A stretch of DNA of 58,621 nt from Hoylesella enoeca JCM 12259 (GCF_000613405.1 NZ_BAIX01000013.1:1-58621), one strand, 5' to 3'; positions 36,079 through 44,972 are shown, counted from the first letter of the stretch. Numbers and translations: made by a program. Notes: generated by a model not told the origin, from the sequence alone.

Positions 36079-37647
36079 CTATCTGTCAATATCAGGGATT
36101 ACATAATCTAATGAAGCACCGACAGCGATCAAGTCGGCAATCTTCTCACCACGCAGCATTTCATCCATTGCAGAAACCAATGGAAGTCCCATCGGACGGA
36201 ATTTCAAACGATAAGGACTCTTATCACCTTTACTGTCTAAATAAACACCGATCTCGCCGCGAGATCCTTCACAAGAGAAATACCACTGTCCCTCGGGAAC
36301 TTTGATAATCGGCTTCTGCTTGATATAGAAATCGCCTTCGGGGATATTATCAATGAGTTGCTCGATGATATGGATGCTCTGTTCCATCTCGTCCATACGC
36401 ACCATATAACGATCGAAGCTATCGCCATTGTTATAGACAATCTCTTTGAAGTCCACCTGATCGTACATGGCATAGGGATGATTCTTTCGGACATCATTGG
36501 CCCATCCCGATGCACGACCGGTTCCGCCAGTACAGCCATAACTGATGGCGTCTTCCTTGGAAAGCATGCCTACCTTCTTGAATCGATTGTGCAAGATTAC
36601 GTTTCCAGTGAAAACATCGTGATACTCTTTGAACTTCGGCTTCATATAAGCACAGAGTTTCTTGACGTTTTGCACGAAATTAGGATCGATATCATCCTGA
36701 CAACCGCCGATTCTGTAATAATTCTGAATCAGCCGACCTCCTGTTGTCTCTTCCATAACGTTCAAAACCTGCTCGCGATCACGCATGCCATAGATGAATG
36801 CAGTCAATGCGCCCAGGTCTTGCGCGCAGCAGCTATAAAACAAGAGGTGAGAATCAAGACGTTGGAGTTCGTCCATGATTGTGCGAATGTATTTGATACG
36901 GTCGCTCAATTCCACTCCCATCGCCTCTTCGATAACGCCTACCAAAGCGTGGCGGTTCATCATCGCACTGAGGTAATCCATACGATCCGTGAAAGCGAGT
37001 GTCTGCGGATAGGTATAACTCTCAGATATTTTCTCGATGCCGCGGTGAATATATCCGCAGTGTGGATAGACTTTGCGGATGGTCTCTCCATCCAGAATCG
37101 TTTGCAGACGAAGCACACCGTGTGTGGCAGGATGCTGCGGACCGATGTTGATCACATAGTCGTCGTCTGTAAATAGAGGTTTCTTCGTGGCCACGAGTTT
37201 GCCTTCTTGGTCTAAGCTATACGTTATGGTATAGTCCGGTTCGGGATCGTCAAACATCGGAGCCTTGTTCTTTTCGGGGTCCATGTCGAAGTCTTTACGG
37301 AGCGGATAACCCACAAAGTCGCTACGCAAAAACAATCGTCGCATATCGGGATGACCGACAAACTTAATACCCAGGAAATCAAAGACTTCACGTTCAAGCA
37401 TCTCGGCGGCTTTCCAAAGGTGGCTCACCGTCGGCAGAAAAGCTTCGTCTCGACTTTCGGCTACCGCCTTAACAGAAATCCGCTCGTGGCTTTTCGTATT
37501 TTCAAGGATATAGATGCACCCCAATCCTTCATCACCGAAATCTTCTCCGATGATGGTCACAAGGAAGTCAAACTGCTTCTCGTTTTTCAATTTAGACATC
37601 TCTGCCGAGAAGTCGTTCAGATTGAATTCTAAATTATTCAGCTTCAT
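36079..37647 (-). CDS. nuoCD: NADH-quinone oxidoreductase fused subunits C/D
   Basis: 522 residues. The N-terminal ~150 residues are NuoC (30-kDa) like (ISVKAVAESRDEAFLPTVSHLWKAAEMLEREVFDFLGIKFVGHPDMRRLFL). The rest is NuoD (49-kDa), with VINIGPQHPATHGVLRL, CGYIHRGIEKISE, and the C-terminal DYVIPDIDR. NuoCD fusion is known from several groups, including Bacteroidota. It forms the quinone-reaction chamber with NuoB. No separate nuoC is present. Confidence 0.97.
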   Translation of the reverse strand: MKLNNLEFNLNDFSAEMSKLKNEKQFDFLVTIIGEDFGDEGLGCIYILENTKSHERISVKAVAESRDEAFLPTVSHLWKAAEMLEREVFDFLGIKFVGHPDMRRLFLRSDFVGYPLRKDFDMDPEKNKAPMFDDPEPDYTITYSLDQEGKLVATKKPLFTDDDYVINIGPQHPATHGVLRLQTILDGETIRKVYPHCGYIHRGIEKISESYTYPQTLAFTDRMDYLSAMMNRHALVGVIEEAMGVELSDRIKYIRTIMDELQRLDSHLLFYSCCAQDLGALTAFIYGMRDREQVLNVMEETTGGRLIQNYYRIGGCQDDIDPNFVQNVKKLCAYMKPKFKEYHDVFTGNVILHNRFKKVGMLSKEDAISYGCTGGTGRASGWANDVRKNHPYAMYDQVDFKEIVYNNGDSFDRYMVRMDEMEQSIHIIEQLIDNIPEGDFYIKQKPIIKVPEGQWYFSCEGSRGEIGVYLDSKGDKSPYRLKFRPMGLPLVSAMDEMLRGEKIADLIAVGASLDYVIPDIDR

Positions 37648-37653
37648 AATGTC

Positions 37654-38276
37654 TTACGCTTCCTTTACATTAAAATCTTCGGGGACATCCGTTACAATGA
37701 TCGGCTTGTGCTCTTTACGATTAGCTCCACCAAAGAATTTCTCGACCTTCACTTTGCGTTGCAACTGCATCATACCGTAGAGGATAGCTTCCGGCCGTGG
37801 AGGACAACCCGGGATGAATACGTCCACGGGCACGATCTCTTCGATGCCGCGTACAACATGATAGCTGGATTTGAACGGACCGCCGCTGATGGCGCATCCT
37901 CCACTGCAATGACATATTTCGGATCGGCCATTTCGTCGTAAAGGCGACGCATCACGGGAGCCATCTTGTTGGTGATTGTGCCGGCACACATAATCAAGTC
38001 GGCCTGACGGGGAGAGTTTCTCGTTACTTCGAAACCGAAGCGGGCGAAGTCATAGCGGGCGCATCCCACTGCCATAAATTCGATTCCGCAACAACTCGTG
38101 GCGAATGTCAGCGACCAGAGAGAATTGCTGCGGCCCCAGTTCACGGCCTGATCGAGTGAACCGACAATGACGTTGACACCGCCTTCGTTTAATTCTTTTG
38201 CTATTTTTTCAAGAGATTCGTTATCCGTAAATTCGCCATAAGGAATGCTCTTGATATGGGGCTTTCTTACTTCCAT
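37654..38276 (-). CDS. nuoB: NADH-quinone oxidoreductase subunit B, one-base frameshift
   Basis: The start [16 protein letters not shown] at 38276 overlaps the nuoA end. [23 protein letters not shown] carries the first cluster N2 cysteines. After DPKYVIAV the frame goes out; the other frame continues [17 protein letters not shown] and [15 protein letters not shown], supplying the remaining N2 Cys. Restoring one G in GTGGAGG (near 37901) gives GTGGGAGG, YVIAVGGCAISG and a 207-residue protein. It carries terminal cluster N2, so an intact gene is expected in a working complex I. It sits six bases before nuoCD. Confidence 0.94.
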
Positions 38277-38617
38277 TCCAATGCTCCTTTCCGCCAGGCA
38301 TACGCCAAGCCAAATACTAGTACCAATAAGAAAAAGCCGATGCTGACAAGTGCCATCGCACCAAACTGTTTCACGACTACGGCCCAAGGATAAAGAAAAA
38401 CGGTCTCGATGTCGAACATTAGGAAAAGGATGGCAAAGAGGTAATATCCGATATGCACGGGAATCCACGAGGAGCCGCGTGTTGGAATACCGCATTCGAA
38501 AGGTTCTCCTTTTACCGGATTGTATGACCTCGGACCGATCAACTTAGCGATGACATAAGCTGCCACAACCAAGAATACGGCTGTTATCAAAACGGTAATC
38601 AATAAGATAAAATACAT
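38267..38617 (-). CDS. nuoA: NADH-quinone oxidoreductase subunit A
   Basis: 116 residues, three TM helices; YNPVKGEPFECGIPTRGSSW is the conserved cytoplasmic loop of NuoA. It is the first gene of a ten-gene operon (A,B,CD,H,I,J,K,L,M,N). The NADH-input genes nuoE, F and G are absent, as in other Bacteroidales, so electrons probably enter from another donor (family knowledge). Confidence 0.97.
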   Translation of the reverse strand: MYFILLITVLITAVFLVVAAYVIAKLIGPRSYNPVKGEPFECGIPTRGSSWIPVHIGYYLFAILFLMFDIETVFLYPWAVVVKQFGAMALVSIGFFLLVLVFGLAYAWRKGALEWK

Positions 38618-38664
38618 ATAACGTTATTAATGTTGTAATTCTGCTCTTATATATGTTGCGGATG

Positions 38665-38672
38665 CAAAGTTA
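38665..38672 (-). promoter_or_regulatory. Promoter -7 box for the nuo operon
   Basis: The minus strand reads TAACTTTG, giving a leader of about 40 bases to nuoA. No clear -33 element is found at the usual distance. It lies between the ppdK terminator and nuoA. Confidence 0.65.
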
Positions 38673-38752
38673 ACAATTATTCCGTAATTAGAATATCACT
38701 TTGCGCTTTTTATTAAAGACATTTCCCCTGCAAACTTCTATCTATCTGTCTG

Positions 38753-38800
38753 GGAATAAAACAAAGGCACGAGTCCGGTGTCTTTACCGGACTCTGTGCC
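38753..38800 (-). terminator. Terminator of ppdK
   Basis: A 14-bp stem (GGCACGAGTCCGGT at 38766-38779 with ACCGGACTCTGTGCC ending at 38800) has a short loop and is followed on the minus strand by TTTGTTTT. It lies 44 bases after the ppdK stop codon. Confidence 0.88.
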
Positions 38801-38843
38801 AAGCGTATCATCTGAAATGATTCATCATTAGGGGATGGCGTAT

Positions 38844-41561
38844 TTATTCCACTGCCGCCTGTGCCGCAGCCAGACGTGCGATGGGAACACGGAACGGAGA
38901 GCAGCTCACATAGTTCAATCCCACTCTGTGGCAGAACTTGACCGAAGTTGGTTCGCCGCCGTGTTCGCCGCAGATACCGCACACCAAGTCGGGGCGAGTG
39001 CTGCGCCCTTTCTTCACGGCCATTTCAATAAGCTGACCCACACCTTGCTGGTCGAGCACTTGGAAAGGATCCACTTTCAGAATCTTCTTCTCCAAATACA
39101 CGGGCAGGAAGCTCGCGATGTCGTCGCGGCTATAACCATAGGTCATCTGCGTGAGGTCGTTGGTTCCGAAGCTGAAATATTCGGCTTTCTTCGCGATCAT
39201 GTCGGCGGTGAGTGCTGCGCGCGGTATTTCGATCATCGTACCGACACGGTAAGGAATCTCTACGCCTTCTTCGCTGAACAGTTCTTCGGCTGTCTTCCGG
39301 ATGACTGCTTCCTGCACGTCAAACTCTTTGACAATACCAATCAGCGGAACCATGATCTCGGGATGCGGGTCATAACCCTCTTTCTTCAATTGGATGGCTG
39401 CACCCAGAATCGCTTTGGTCTGCATGGCCGTAATCTCGGGATAAGTGTTCCCCAATCGGCAACCGCGATGACCCAGCATAGGATTGTGCTCGCTCAGCGA
39501 GTTCACGCGTTGTTGGATGTGCTGAACGCTCACGCCCATCTCCTTAGCCATCGCCTCCTGACCTTCCAGATCGTGAGGCACAAACTCGTGGAGAGGTGGA
39601 TCCAGCAGACGAACATTCACGGGATAACCATCCATAGCCTTCAAGATGCCATAGAAATCTTGTTTCTGATAGGGCAGAAGTTTTTCGAGCGCTTTCTTCC
39701 GACCGTCGGTGGTCTCAGCCAAAATCATCTCGCGCATGGCCTTGATCTTCTCGTTCTCGAAAAACATGTGCTCCGTACGGCACAAACCGATACCCAACGC
39801 ACCGAAACCACGGGCCACCTTGGCATCGTGGGGCGTGTCGGCATTGGTGCGTACTTGCAGCTTGGTATATTTCTCGCAGAGCTTCATCAGCTCGGCAAAG
39901 TCGCCGCTCACCTCAGCCGGTTTGGTCTGCACTTCGCCCAGATAAACCTCACCCGTCGAACCGTTCAGCGAAATATAGTCGCCCTCTTTCAGCACCACAC
40001 CGTCTATCTCCACCGCGCGAGCCTTATAGTCAACGCTGATCGCACCAGCACCCGACACACAGCATTTACCCATACCGCGGGCAACCACCGCAGCGTGCGA
40101 AGTCATGCCGCCGCGAGCGGTCAATATGCCTTCGGCAGCCGACATACCGGCCAGATCCTCGGGCGAAGTCTCGATCCGCACCATGATCACCTCATGACCA
40201 TCGGCATGCCACTTCGTTGCATCGTCGGCAAAGAACACGATCTGTCCGCAAGCAGCGCCCGGCGATGCCGGCAAACCCCGTGTGAGCACCTTGGCCTGAC
40301 TCTGTGCGAGCTTGTCAAACACTGGATGCAGCAGCTCGTCGAGCTTGTTAGGCTCGCAACGGTTCAGTGCGGTCTTCTCATCGATCTCGCCCTCGCGAAG
40401 CAGATCCATCGCAATCTTCACCATAGCCGTACCCGTGCGCTTTCCGTTGCGGGTCTGCAAGAACCACAGCTTGCCTTCCTGCACCGTAAACTCCATATCC
40501 TGCATGTCGTGGTAATGCTTCTCGAGCTTGTTCTGAAGATCATTCAGCTGGGCATAGATCTCGGGCATAGCCTCTTCCATCGAGGGATATTTCGAAGCCC
40601 GAACCTCCTCGTCGACGCCCTGCAACTTGGCCCAACGCAGACTGCCTTCCTTCGTGATCTGTTGCGGCGTGCGAATGCCGGCAACCACATCCTCGCCTTG
40701 TGCATTGACGAGATATTCGCCGTTGAACCTGTTTTCGCCCGTGGCGGCATCACGACTGAAGCAAACACCCGTAGCCGACGTGTTGCCCATGTTGCCGAAT
40801 ACCATCGCCATCACCGAAACAGCCGTGCCCCATTCCGAAGGGATACCTTCCATCTTGCGATAGAGGATCGCACGCTCGTTCATCCAACTGTCAAACACGG
40901 CACAGATCGCCCCCCATAGCTGAGTCATCGGATCGGTCGGGAAATCTTTACCCGTCTGCTTCTTGATCGCCTGCTTGAAGAGCGTCACAAGACTTTTGAG
41001 TTCCTCCACACTCATCTCATTGTCGAGCTTGATACCGCGCTTGGCTTTCACCTGCTGAATGATGGCCTCAAAGGGATCGATATCTTCCTTGTTGACGGGC
41101 TTCATACCGAGCACCACGTCGCCATACATCTGCACGAACCGACGATAACTGTCATAAGCAAACCGCTCGTTGCCAGTCTTCTTGGCCAAACCCTCGACCA
41201 CTTCGTCGTTCAATCCCAAATTCAGAATCGTGTCCATCATGCCCGGCATCGAAGCACGCGCACCCGAGCGCACCGACACCAGCAGCGGATTAGCAACATC
41301 GCCGAATTTGGCATTCATCAACTTCTCAATGTGGTGCACCGATGCTTCGACTTCTTTTCGCAACAAGGCTACAACTTCGGCCTTGCCCCGCTCAAAGTAT
41401 TCGTTACAAACATCCGTGGTGATCGTGAATCCCGGAGGAACAGGAACGCCGATCAAGTTCATCTCAGCCAAATTAGCGCCTTTACCGCCCAGCAGATTTC
41501 TCATATCCGCCTTGCCTTCGGCCTTACCGTTGCCGAAGGTATAAACTCTTTTTTCGCTCAT
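38844..41561 (-). CDS. ppdK: Pyruvate, phosphate dikinase
   Basis: 905 residues, full length. The N-terminal ATP-grasp domain starts RVYTFGNGKAEGKADMRNLLGGKGANLAEM; the central swivelling domain carries the phospho-His in GGMTSHAAVVARGMGKCCV; the C-terminal PEP/pyruvate barrel includes GLCRTEHMFFE, GIEIPYRVG-like sequence and CGICGEHGGEP with the catalytic Cys. It interconverts PEP and pyruvate with AMP/PPi and ATP/Pi, giving reversible glycolysis or gluconeogenesis in anaerobes. It is monocistronic with its own promoter and terminator. A 694-codon open frame on the other strand is a codon-bias shadow. Confidence 0.98.
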   Translation of the reverse strand: MSEKRVYTFGNGKAEGKADMRNLLGGKGANLAEMNLIGVPVPPGFTITTDVCNEYFERGKAEVVALLRKEVEASVHHIEKLMNAKFGDVANPLLVSVRSGARASMPGMMDTILNLGLNDEVVEGLAKKTGNERFAYDSYRRFVQMYGDVVLGMKPVNKEDIDPFEAIIQQVKAKRGIKLDNEMSVEELKSLVTLFKQAIKKQTGKDFPTDPMTQLWGAICAVFDSWMNERAILYRKMEGIPSEWGTAVSVMAMVFGNMGNTSATGVCFSRDAATGENRFNGEYLVNAQGEDVVAGIRTPQQITKEGSLRWAKLQGVDEEVRASKYPSMEEAMPEIYAQLNDLQNKLEKHYHDMQDMEFTVQEGKLWFLQTRNGKRTGTAMVKIAMDLLREGEIDEKTALNRCEPNKLDELLHPVFDKLAQSQAKVLTRGLPASPGAACGQIVFFADDATKWHADGHEVIMVRIETSPEDLAGMSAAEGILTARGGMTSHAAVVARGMGKCCVSGAGAISVDYKARAVEIDGVVLKEGDYISLNGSTGEVYLGEVQTKPAEVSGDFAELMKLCEKYTKLQVRTNADTPHDAKVARGFGALGIGLCRTEHMFFENEKIKAMREMILAETTDGRKKALEKLLPYQKQDFYGILKAMDGYPVNVRLLDPPLHEFVPHDLEGQEAMAKEMGVSVQHIQQRVNSLSEHNPMLGHRGCRLGNTYPEITAMQTKAILGAAIQLKKEGYDPHPEIMVPLIGIVKEFDVQEAVIRKTAEELFSEEGVEIPYRVGTMIEIPRAALTADMIAKKAEYFSFGTNDLTQMTYGYSRDDIASFLPVYLEKKILKVDPFQVLDQQGVGQLIEMAVKKGRSTRPDLVCGICGEHGGEPTSVKFCHRVGLNYVSCSPFRVPIARLAAAQAAVE

Positions 41562-41608
41562 AGTGGGTTTATATATATTATATGAATGTTAGATCTCATT
41601 CTGCGCTG

Positions 41609-41640
41609 CAAATATACGTCAATTTCATCACGTAGCAAAA
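41609..41640 (-). promoter_or_regulatory. Promoter of ppdK
   Basis: The minus strand has TTTTG (41636-41640), 19 bases, then TATATTTG (41609-41616). The leader to the ATG at 41561 is about 45 bases. Confidence 0.76.
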
Positions 41641-41656
41641 CTTTTACCCGGAAAAA

Positions 41657-41674
41657 TGCAAAGTCGACTTTACA
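41657..41674. promoter_or_regulatory. Palindrome upstream of the ppdK -33 element
   Basis: AAAGTCGACTTT is a perfect 12-base palindrome (41660-41671), extended to 18 bases with one mismatched pair. It begins 17 bases upstream of the -33 element of the ppdK promoter, a normal position for an activator or repressor site. The binding protein is unknown. Confidence 0.45.
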
Positions 41675-41726
41675 TTTCTGTTTGTTATCGCAAACACCCC
41701 GCATGACAGTCTCTCACGGCGCTCTT

Positions 41727-41770
41727 TCGTCCGCCCCCTATGATCATCTCGTCCGCCTCCTATGATCGTT
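41727..41770 (+). repeat. 22-nt tandem duplication G (2 units)
   Basis: Two adjacent 22-base units starting TCGTCCGCC and sharing CCTATGATC, 41727-41748 and 41749-41770, differ at three positions. The sequence is unrelated to the other arrays, but the unit length is the same. Confidence 0.7.
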
Positions 41771-41848
41771 CGCTTATTCATTTACTCGGGAATTCGTATC
41801 TTTTTCTACCGCTACTCGTAATGCAGAGATCATATCCAAATCGGAATA

Positions 41849-41936
41849 TCATCGTGATGAGAAATTAGTTTCATCACGATGGTATTAAATTTTCATCATG
41901 ATGAAACAAATTTCTCATCACGATGATATTTCAAAA
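41849..41936 (+). repeat. 22-nt palindromic tandem array H (4 units)
   Basis: Four units at 41849, 41871, 41893 and 41915 each begin TCATCRYGATG (a near-palindrome, TCATC-NN-GATGA) followed by an A/T-rich tail such as AAATT. The pattern also reads as a large inverted repeat. The array lies in the 616-base spacer between divergent ppdK and rprX and looks like phased operator sites. The rest of the spacer (41675-41726, 41771-41848, 41937-42164) shows nothing I recognise. Confidence 0.8.
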
Positions 41937-42164
41937 AGAATACGTTCTCTCAATTGCGAGTGCTATTGGAAAGAATGATCTTTGCATGAGTAGGATATTG
42001 AGGGAAGCGTGGGTTGTTGAGCATGGATGCGTTGGTGGATCGTTGGCGATGGGTAAATGGGATATTGTTTTATTATATGTATTTAAATTCCCGGTTATAG
42101 TTAACGAAACAAAATATCATGGAATTAGTTAACATCATTGTGTTAACGCTTTAATTTTTTCGGT

Positions 42165-42172
42165 TATCTTTG
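42165..42172 (+). promoter_or_regulatory. Promoter -7 box for rprX (leaderless mRNA predicted)
   Basis: TATCTTTG at 42165-42172 ends five bases before the ATG at 42178, so the normal +1 falls on or next to the start codon. ATTG at 42137-42140 is a possible -33 element at 24-base spacing. Confidence 0.65.
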
Positions 42173-42177
42173 CAGTT

Positions 42178-43713
42178 ATGAAGAAGAAAACGATTTGGAC
42201 AATAGCAATTATCATGGGACTCTCGTTCCTTGCCTTGCTTTATCTCCAGCTCAAATACATCGAGGAGATGGCTGAGATGAAGAAGGAGCAATTCGACGAA
42301 TCGGTTCACAGGGCGCTCTATCAGGCGTCTCGAAACTTGGAGTTGAACGAGACGCTGCATTATCTTGACAAATATGTGAGCGAGGAAACGCGGCGTACTT
42401 CAAAGAAAGACTCGCTGGAAAAGAGCAGTCGACATACGCATCGGCATGCGTCGAAGAAGCGCGAGACAGATTACTCGGAGTTTAAGTTGAAGACGATCAC
42501 CACCAAATTGTCGCAGAGACCGAAGGGGCTGATACTGAACAACGACCGGAAATCGCTCGACGAGACGTCGAAATCGATGCAGGAGCTGGTCAAGAGCGGA
42601 TATAATTATCAAAAATCATTGCTCGATGAGGTGGTCAACGGCATCTTGTATGCGGCTTCGGACAAGTCGTTGCGCGATCGGGTCAATTTCAAATTGCTGG
42701 ACTTGAATCTCAAAACGGCATTGAGTTCGAATGGTATCCGGATTCCGTATCATTTCACGGTGTCGACGCAAGACGGTCGGGAGATCTATCGTTGTCCTGA
42801 TTACACCGACGACGGGATAGAGTATTCCTACTCGCAGCAGCTCTTCCGCAACGAACCTGCCTCTAAAACGGGCATCGTGAGGATTCACTTCCCGGATATG
42901 AATAGCTACATCTTCTCGTCGATTCGGTTTATGATTCCTTCGGTGATCTTCACGTTGGTGTTGCTGGTGACGTTTATCTTCACGATCGTTGTCATCTTCC
43001 GGCAGAAGCGTTACACGGAGATCAAGAACGACTTCATCAACAATATGACGCACGAATTGAAGACGCCGATCGCCAGTATTTCGTTGGCGGCGCAGATGCT
43101 CAATGATCCCGGCGTGACGAAGAGCGAAACGATGATGGCGCATTTGGGTAAGGTGATCAATGACGAGACCAAAAGATTGCGCTTCTTGGTGGAAAAGGTG
43201 TTGCAGATGTCGATGTTTGACCGTCGTAAGGCAGTGTTTCGCAAGAAAGAACTCGATCTCAACGAGATGGTGGAAAATATTGCCAACTCTTTTACCTTAC
43301 GTGTAGAGCATACGGGCGGAAAGATCTATACTGATATCGAAGCCGTTGATTCGAAGATCTATGTGGATGAGATGCACTTCCAAAATGCGATCTTCAACTT
43401 GATGGACAACGCTGTGAAATACAGCAATCCCGATCGTTCGCTCGACATATATATGAAGACTTGGAACGATGACAACAGTCTCTATCTGTCTATTCGGGAC
43501 ACGGGTATCGGCATTAAGAAGGATAATCTGAAAAAGATCTTTGAAAAGTTTTATCGCGTTCACACTGGAAACAGACACGATGCAAAGGGTTTCGGGCTCG
43601 GACTTGCGTATGTCAAGAAGGTGGTCGATCTGCATAGAGGCGAGATTCATGTGGACAGCGAGTGGGGCAAAGGCACCACGTTCACCATCAAATTGCCGAT
43701 CATTAAGGATTAA
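42178..43713 (+). CDS. rprX: Sensor histidine kinase (RprX type)
   Basis: 511 residues. TM1 is TIWTIAIIMGLSFLALLYL; a periplasmic region of about 225 residues follows, then TM2 near residues 253-275. The transmitter has His292 in NNMTHELKTPIASIS, an N box NAIFNLMDNAVKYS, and G boxes RDTGIGI and GFGLGLAYVKKVVDLH. The N-terminus and layout match RprX of Bacteroides fragilis. It should phosphorylate the response regulator that starts 39 bases downstream. The start directly follows the -7 box, so no ribosome-binding site can exist on a standard transcript. Confidence 0.92.
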   Translation: MKKKTIWTIAIIMGLSFLALLYLQLKYIEEMAEMKKEQFDESVHRALYQASRNLELNETLHYLDKYVSEETRRTSKKDSLEKSSRHTHRHASKKRETDYSEFKLKTITTKLSQRPKGLILNNDRKSLDETSKSMQELVKSGYNYQKSLLDEVVNGILYAASDKSLRDRVNFKLLDLNLKTALSSNGIRIPYHFTVSTQDGREIYRCPDYTDDGIEYSYSQQLFRNEPASKTGIVRIHFPDMNSYIFSSIRFMIPSVIFTLVLLVTFIFTIVVIFRQKRYTEIKNDFINNMTHELKTPIASISLAAQMLNDPGVTKSETMMAHLGKVINDETKRLRFLVEKVLQMSMFDRRKAVFRKKELDLNEMVENIANSFTLRVEHTGGKIYTDIEAVDSKIYVDEMHFQNAIFNLMDNAVKYSNPDRSLDIYMKTWNDDNSLYLSIRDTGIGIKKDNLKKIFEKFYRVHTGNRHDAKGFGLGLAYVKKVVDLHRGEIHVDSEWGKGTTFTIKLPIIKD

Positions 43714-43752
43714 ATAACAACAATATCATTAACTTTTAAAATAACAACGACT

Positions 43753-44451
43753 ATGGATGAGAAATTAAAAATCTTGCTTTGCGAGGATGATGAGAACCTC
43801 GGAATGTTGCTTCGTGAATATTTACAGGCCAAAGGTTATCAGGCAACGCTATGTCCTGACGGCGATGCCGGATATAAAGAGTTCATGAAAAACAAGTTTG
43901 ACATCTGCGTGCTCGACGTGATGATGCCCAAGAAAGACGGTTTCACGCTGGCCCAGGAGATTCGGCAGGCCAACGCCGAGATGCCGATCATTTTCCTCAC
44001 GGCTAAGACATTGAAAGAAGATATACTTGAAGGCTTCAAGATTGGAGCAGATGATTATATCACCAAACCGTTCTCGATGGAAGAGCTCGTGCTGCGGGTG
44101 GAAGCAATCTTGCGCCGTGTTCGTGGTAAGAAAAACAAGGAATGCTCTGTTTATCACATCGGTCGCTTCACCTTCGACACGCAGAAACAGCTGCTCACCA
44201 TCGGTGACAAGCAGACCAAGTTGACCACGAAAGAAAACGAACTCTTGGCGCTTCTCTGTTCGCATGCTAATGAAATTTTGCAGCGCGACTTTGCTTTGAA
44301 GACCATTTGGATTGATGACAACTATTTCAATGCGCGTTCGATGGATGTGTATATCACTAAATTGCGCAAGCATTTGAAAGATGACGACCAGATCGAAATC
44401 ATCAATATCCACGGCAAAGGTTACAAATTGATTACGCCGGAAGAGGATTAA
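43753..44451 (+). CDS. rprY: OmpR-family response regulator (RprY type)
   Basis: 232 residues. The receiver domain has acidic residues in LLCEDDENLG, the phospho-acceptor Asp55 in ICVLDVMMPKKDG, Thr83 and Lys105 (ITKPFSMEELVLR). The C-terminal OmpR winged helix runs from TFDTQKQLLTI to NIHGKGYKLITPEED, with recognition-helix sequence YFNARSMDVYITKLRKHL. It pairs with rprX. A strong terminator follows. Confidence 0.95.
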   Translation: MDEKLKILLCEDDENLGMLLREYLQAKGYQATLCPDGDAGYKEFMKNKFDICVLDVMMPKKDGFTLAQEIRQANAEMPIIFLTAKTLKEDILEGFKIGADDYITKPFSMEELVLRVEAILRRVRGKKNKECSVYHIGRFTFDTQKQLLTIGDKQTKLTTKENELLALLCSHANEILQRDFALKTIWIDDNYFNARSMDVYITKLRKHLKDDDQIEIINIHGKGYKLITPEED

Positions 44452-44483
44452 GACGAATCGATCAATAGTGGAATGTAATTAGG

Positions 44484-44518
44484 AAAAGGGTTTATCCGCA
44501 TAGGATAAGCCCTTTTTG
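44484..44518 (+). terminator. Terminator of rprXY
   Basis: AAAAGGGTTTATCC (44484-44497) pairs with GGATAAGCCCTTTT over a short loop, followed by further T residues. It sits about 33 bases after the rprY stop codon. Confidence 0.88.
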
Positions 44519-44639
44519 TTGGTACCCCGAAAGATAAAGAGACAGACTGAAACACGTTTTGTCGCCCGTGTCGTTATTTCATTGACGAATTAGCTTTTGA
44601 CCAATTGGTTGGCCCATGTGTTTGGGAGCTGTTTCTAAC

Positions 44640-44749
44640 GAAGCGTGAGTTGTGCTTCGATTAATGGTTCGTTGCGCGGCAAAAGACCGTTCGTTGTCGT
44701 GCATTTAACGGTGAATGAAAATACGCTTCATTTGCTGGTTATTTCTCAT
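44640..44749 (+). repeat. 22-nt degenerate tandem array C (5 units)
   Basis: Units begin at 44640, 44662, 44684, 44706 and 44728. They share the array A consensus loosely: TAATGGTT or TAACGGT starts, GTTG/ATTG in the middle, GC(A/G)(A/T) ends. Units outside this range are more diverged. The array lies at the 3' end of the convergent small 2-TM gene. Confidence 0.65.
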
Positions 44750-44764
44750 TATGCGTTTTGCCAT

Positions 44765-44944
44765 TCAATAAATGCCGTCTCGGCGTTGCAAAACGATATG
44801 GATGATGATGCCGATGATGATCAATGCCAAGCCGGTCAGCATCGGAATATTATACCGAGTCCAGCCCGTTGCATAGCAGATCAGCAACGTCAGCACGCCG
44901 ATATACACGACATAGAGTCCTAAATGTTTAGAGATCTTTCTCAT
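44765..44944 (-). CDS. Small two-TM membrane protein, 59 aa
   Basis: Starting MRKISKHLGLYVVYIGVLTLLICYATGW, with a second helix NIPMLTGLALIIIGIIIHIVLQRRDGIY. The ATG at 44944 was chosen; it lies 20 bases after a TATTTTTG box. Two TM segments joined by a short turn and a basic C-terminus are seen. Similar short proteins occur widely in Bacteroidales (from memory); no function is known. It is divergent from the LtaS-like gene. Confidence 0.75.
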   Translation of the reverse strand: MRKISKHLGLYVVYIGVLTLLICYATGWTRYNIPMLTGLALIIIGIIIHIVLQRRDGIY

Positions 44945-44964
44945 TTCGGATGCGAATTTGCGGG

Positions 44965-44972
44965 CAAAAATA
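44965..44972 (-). promoter_or_regulatory. Promoter -7 box for the small 2-TM gene
   Basis: The minus strand reads TATTTTTG, about 20 bases before the ATG at 44944. Confidence 0.62.

Noticed and set aside
28674..38617. Loss of nuoEFG as a decay event
   Set aside because: Bacteroidales complex I operons normally lack nuoE, F and G, so the ten-gene set is complete for this group.
38835..40919. 694-codon open frame on the plus strand across ppdK
   Set aside because: It lies antisense to the strongly conserved, full-length ppdK gene, lacks any recognisable domain and is explained by GC-rich third positions of ppdK codons.
41849..41936. CRISPR array
   Set aside because: The units are contiguous, with no variable spacers, and no cas genes are present; the same applies to the other 22-base arrays.
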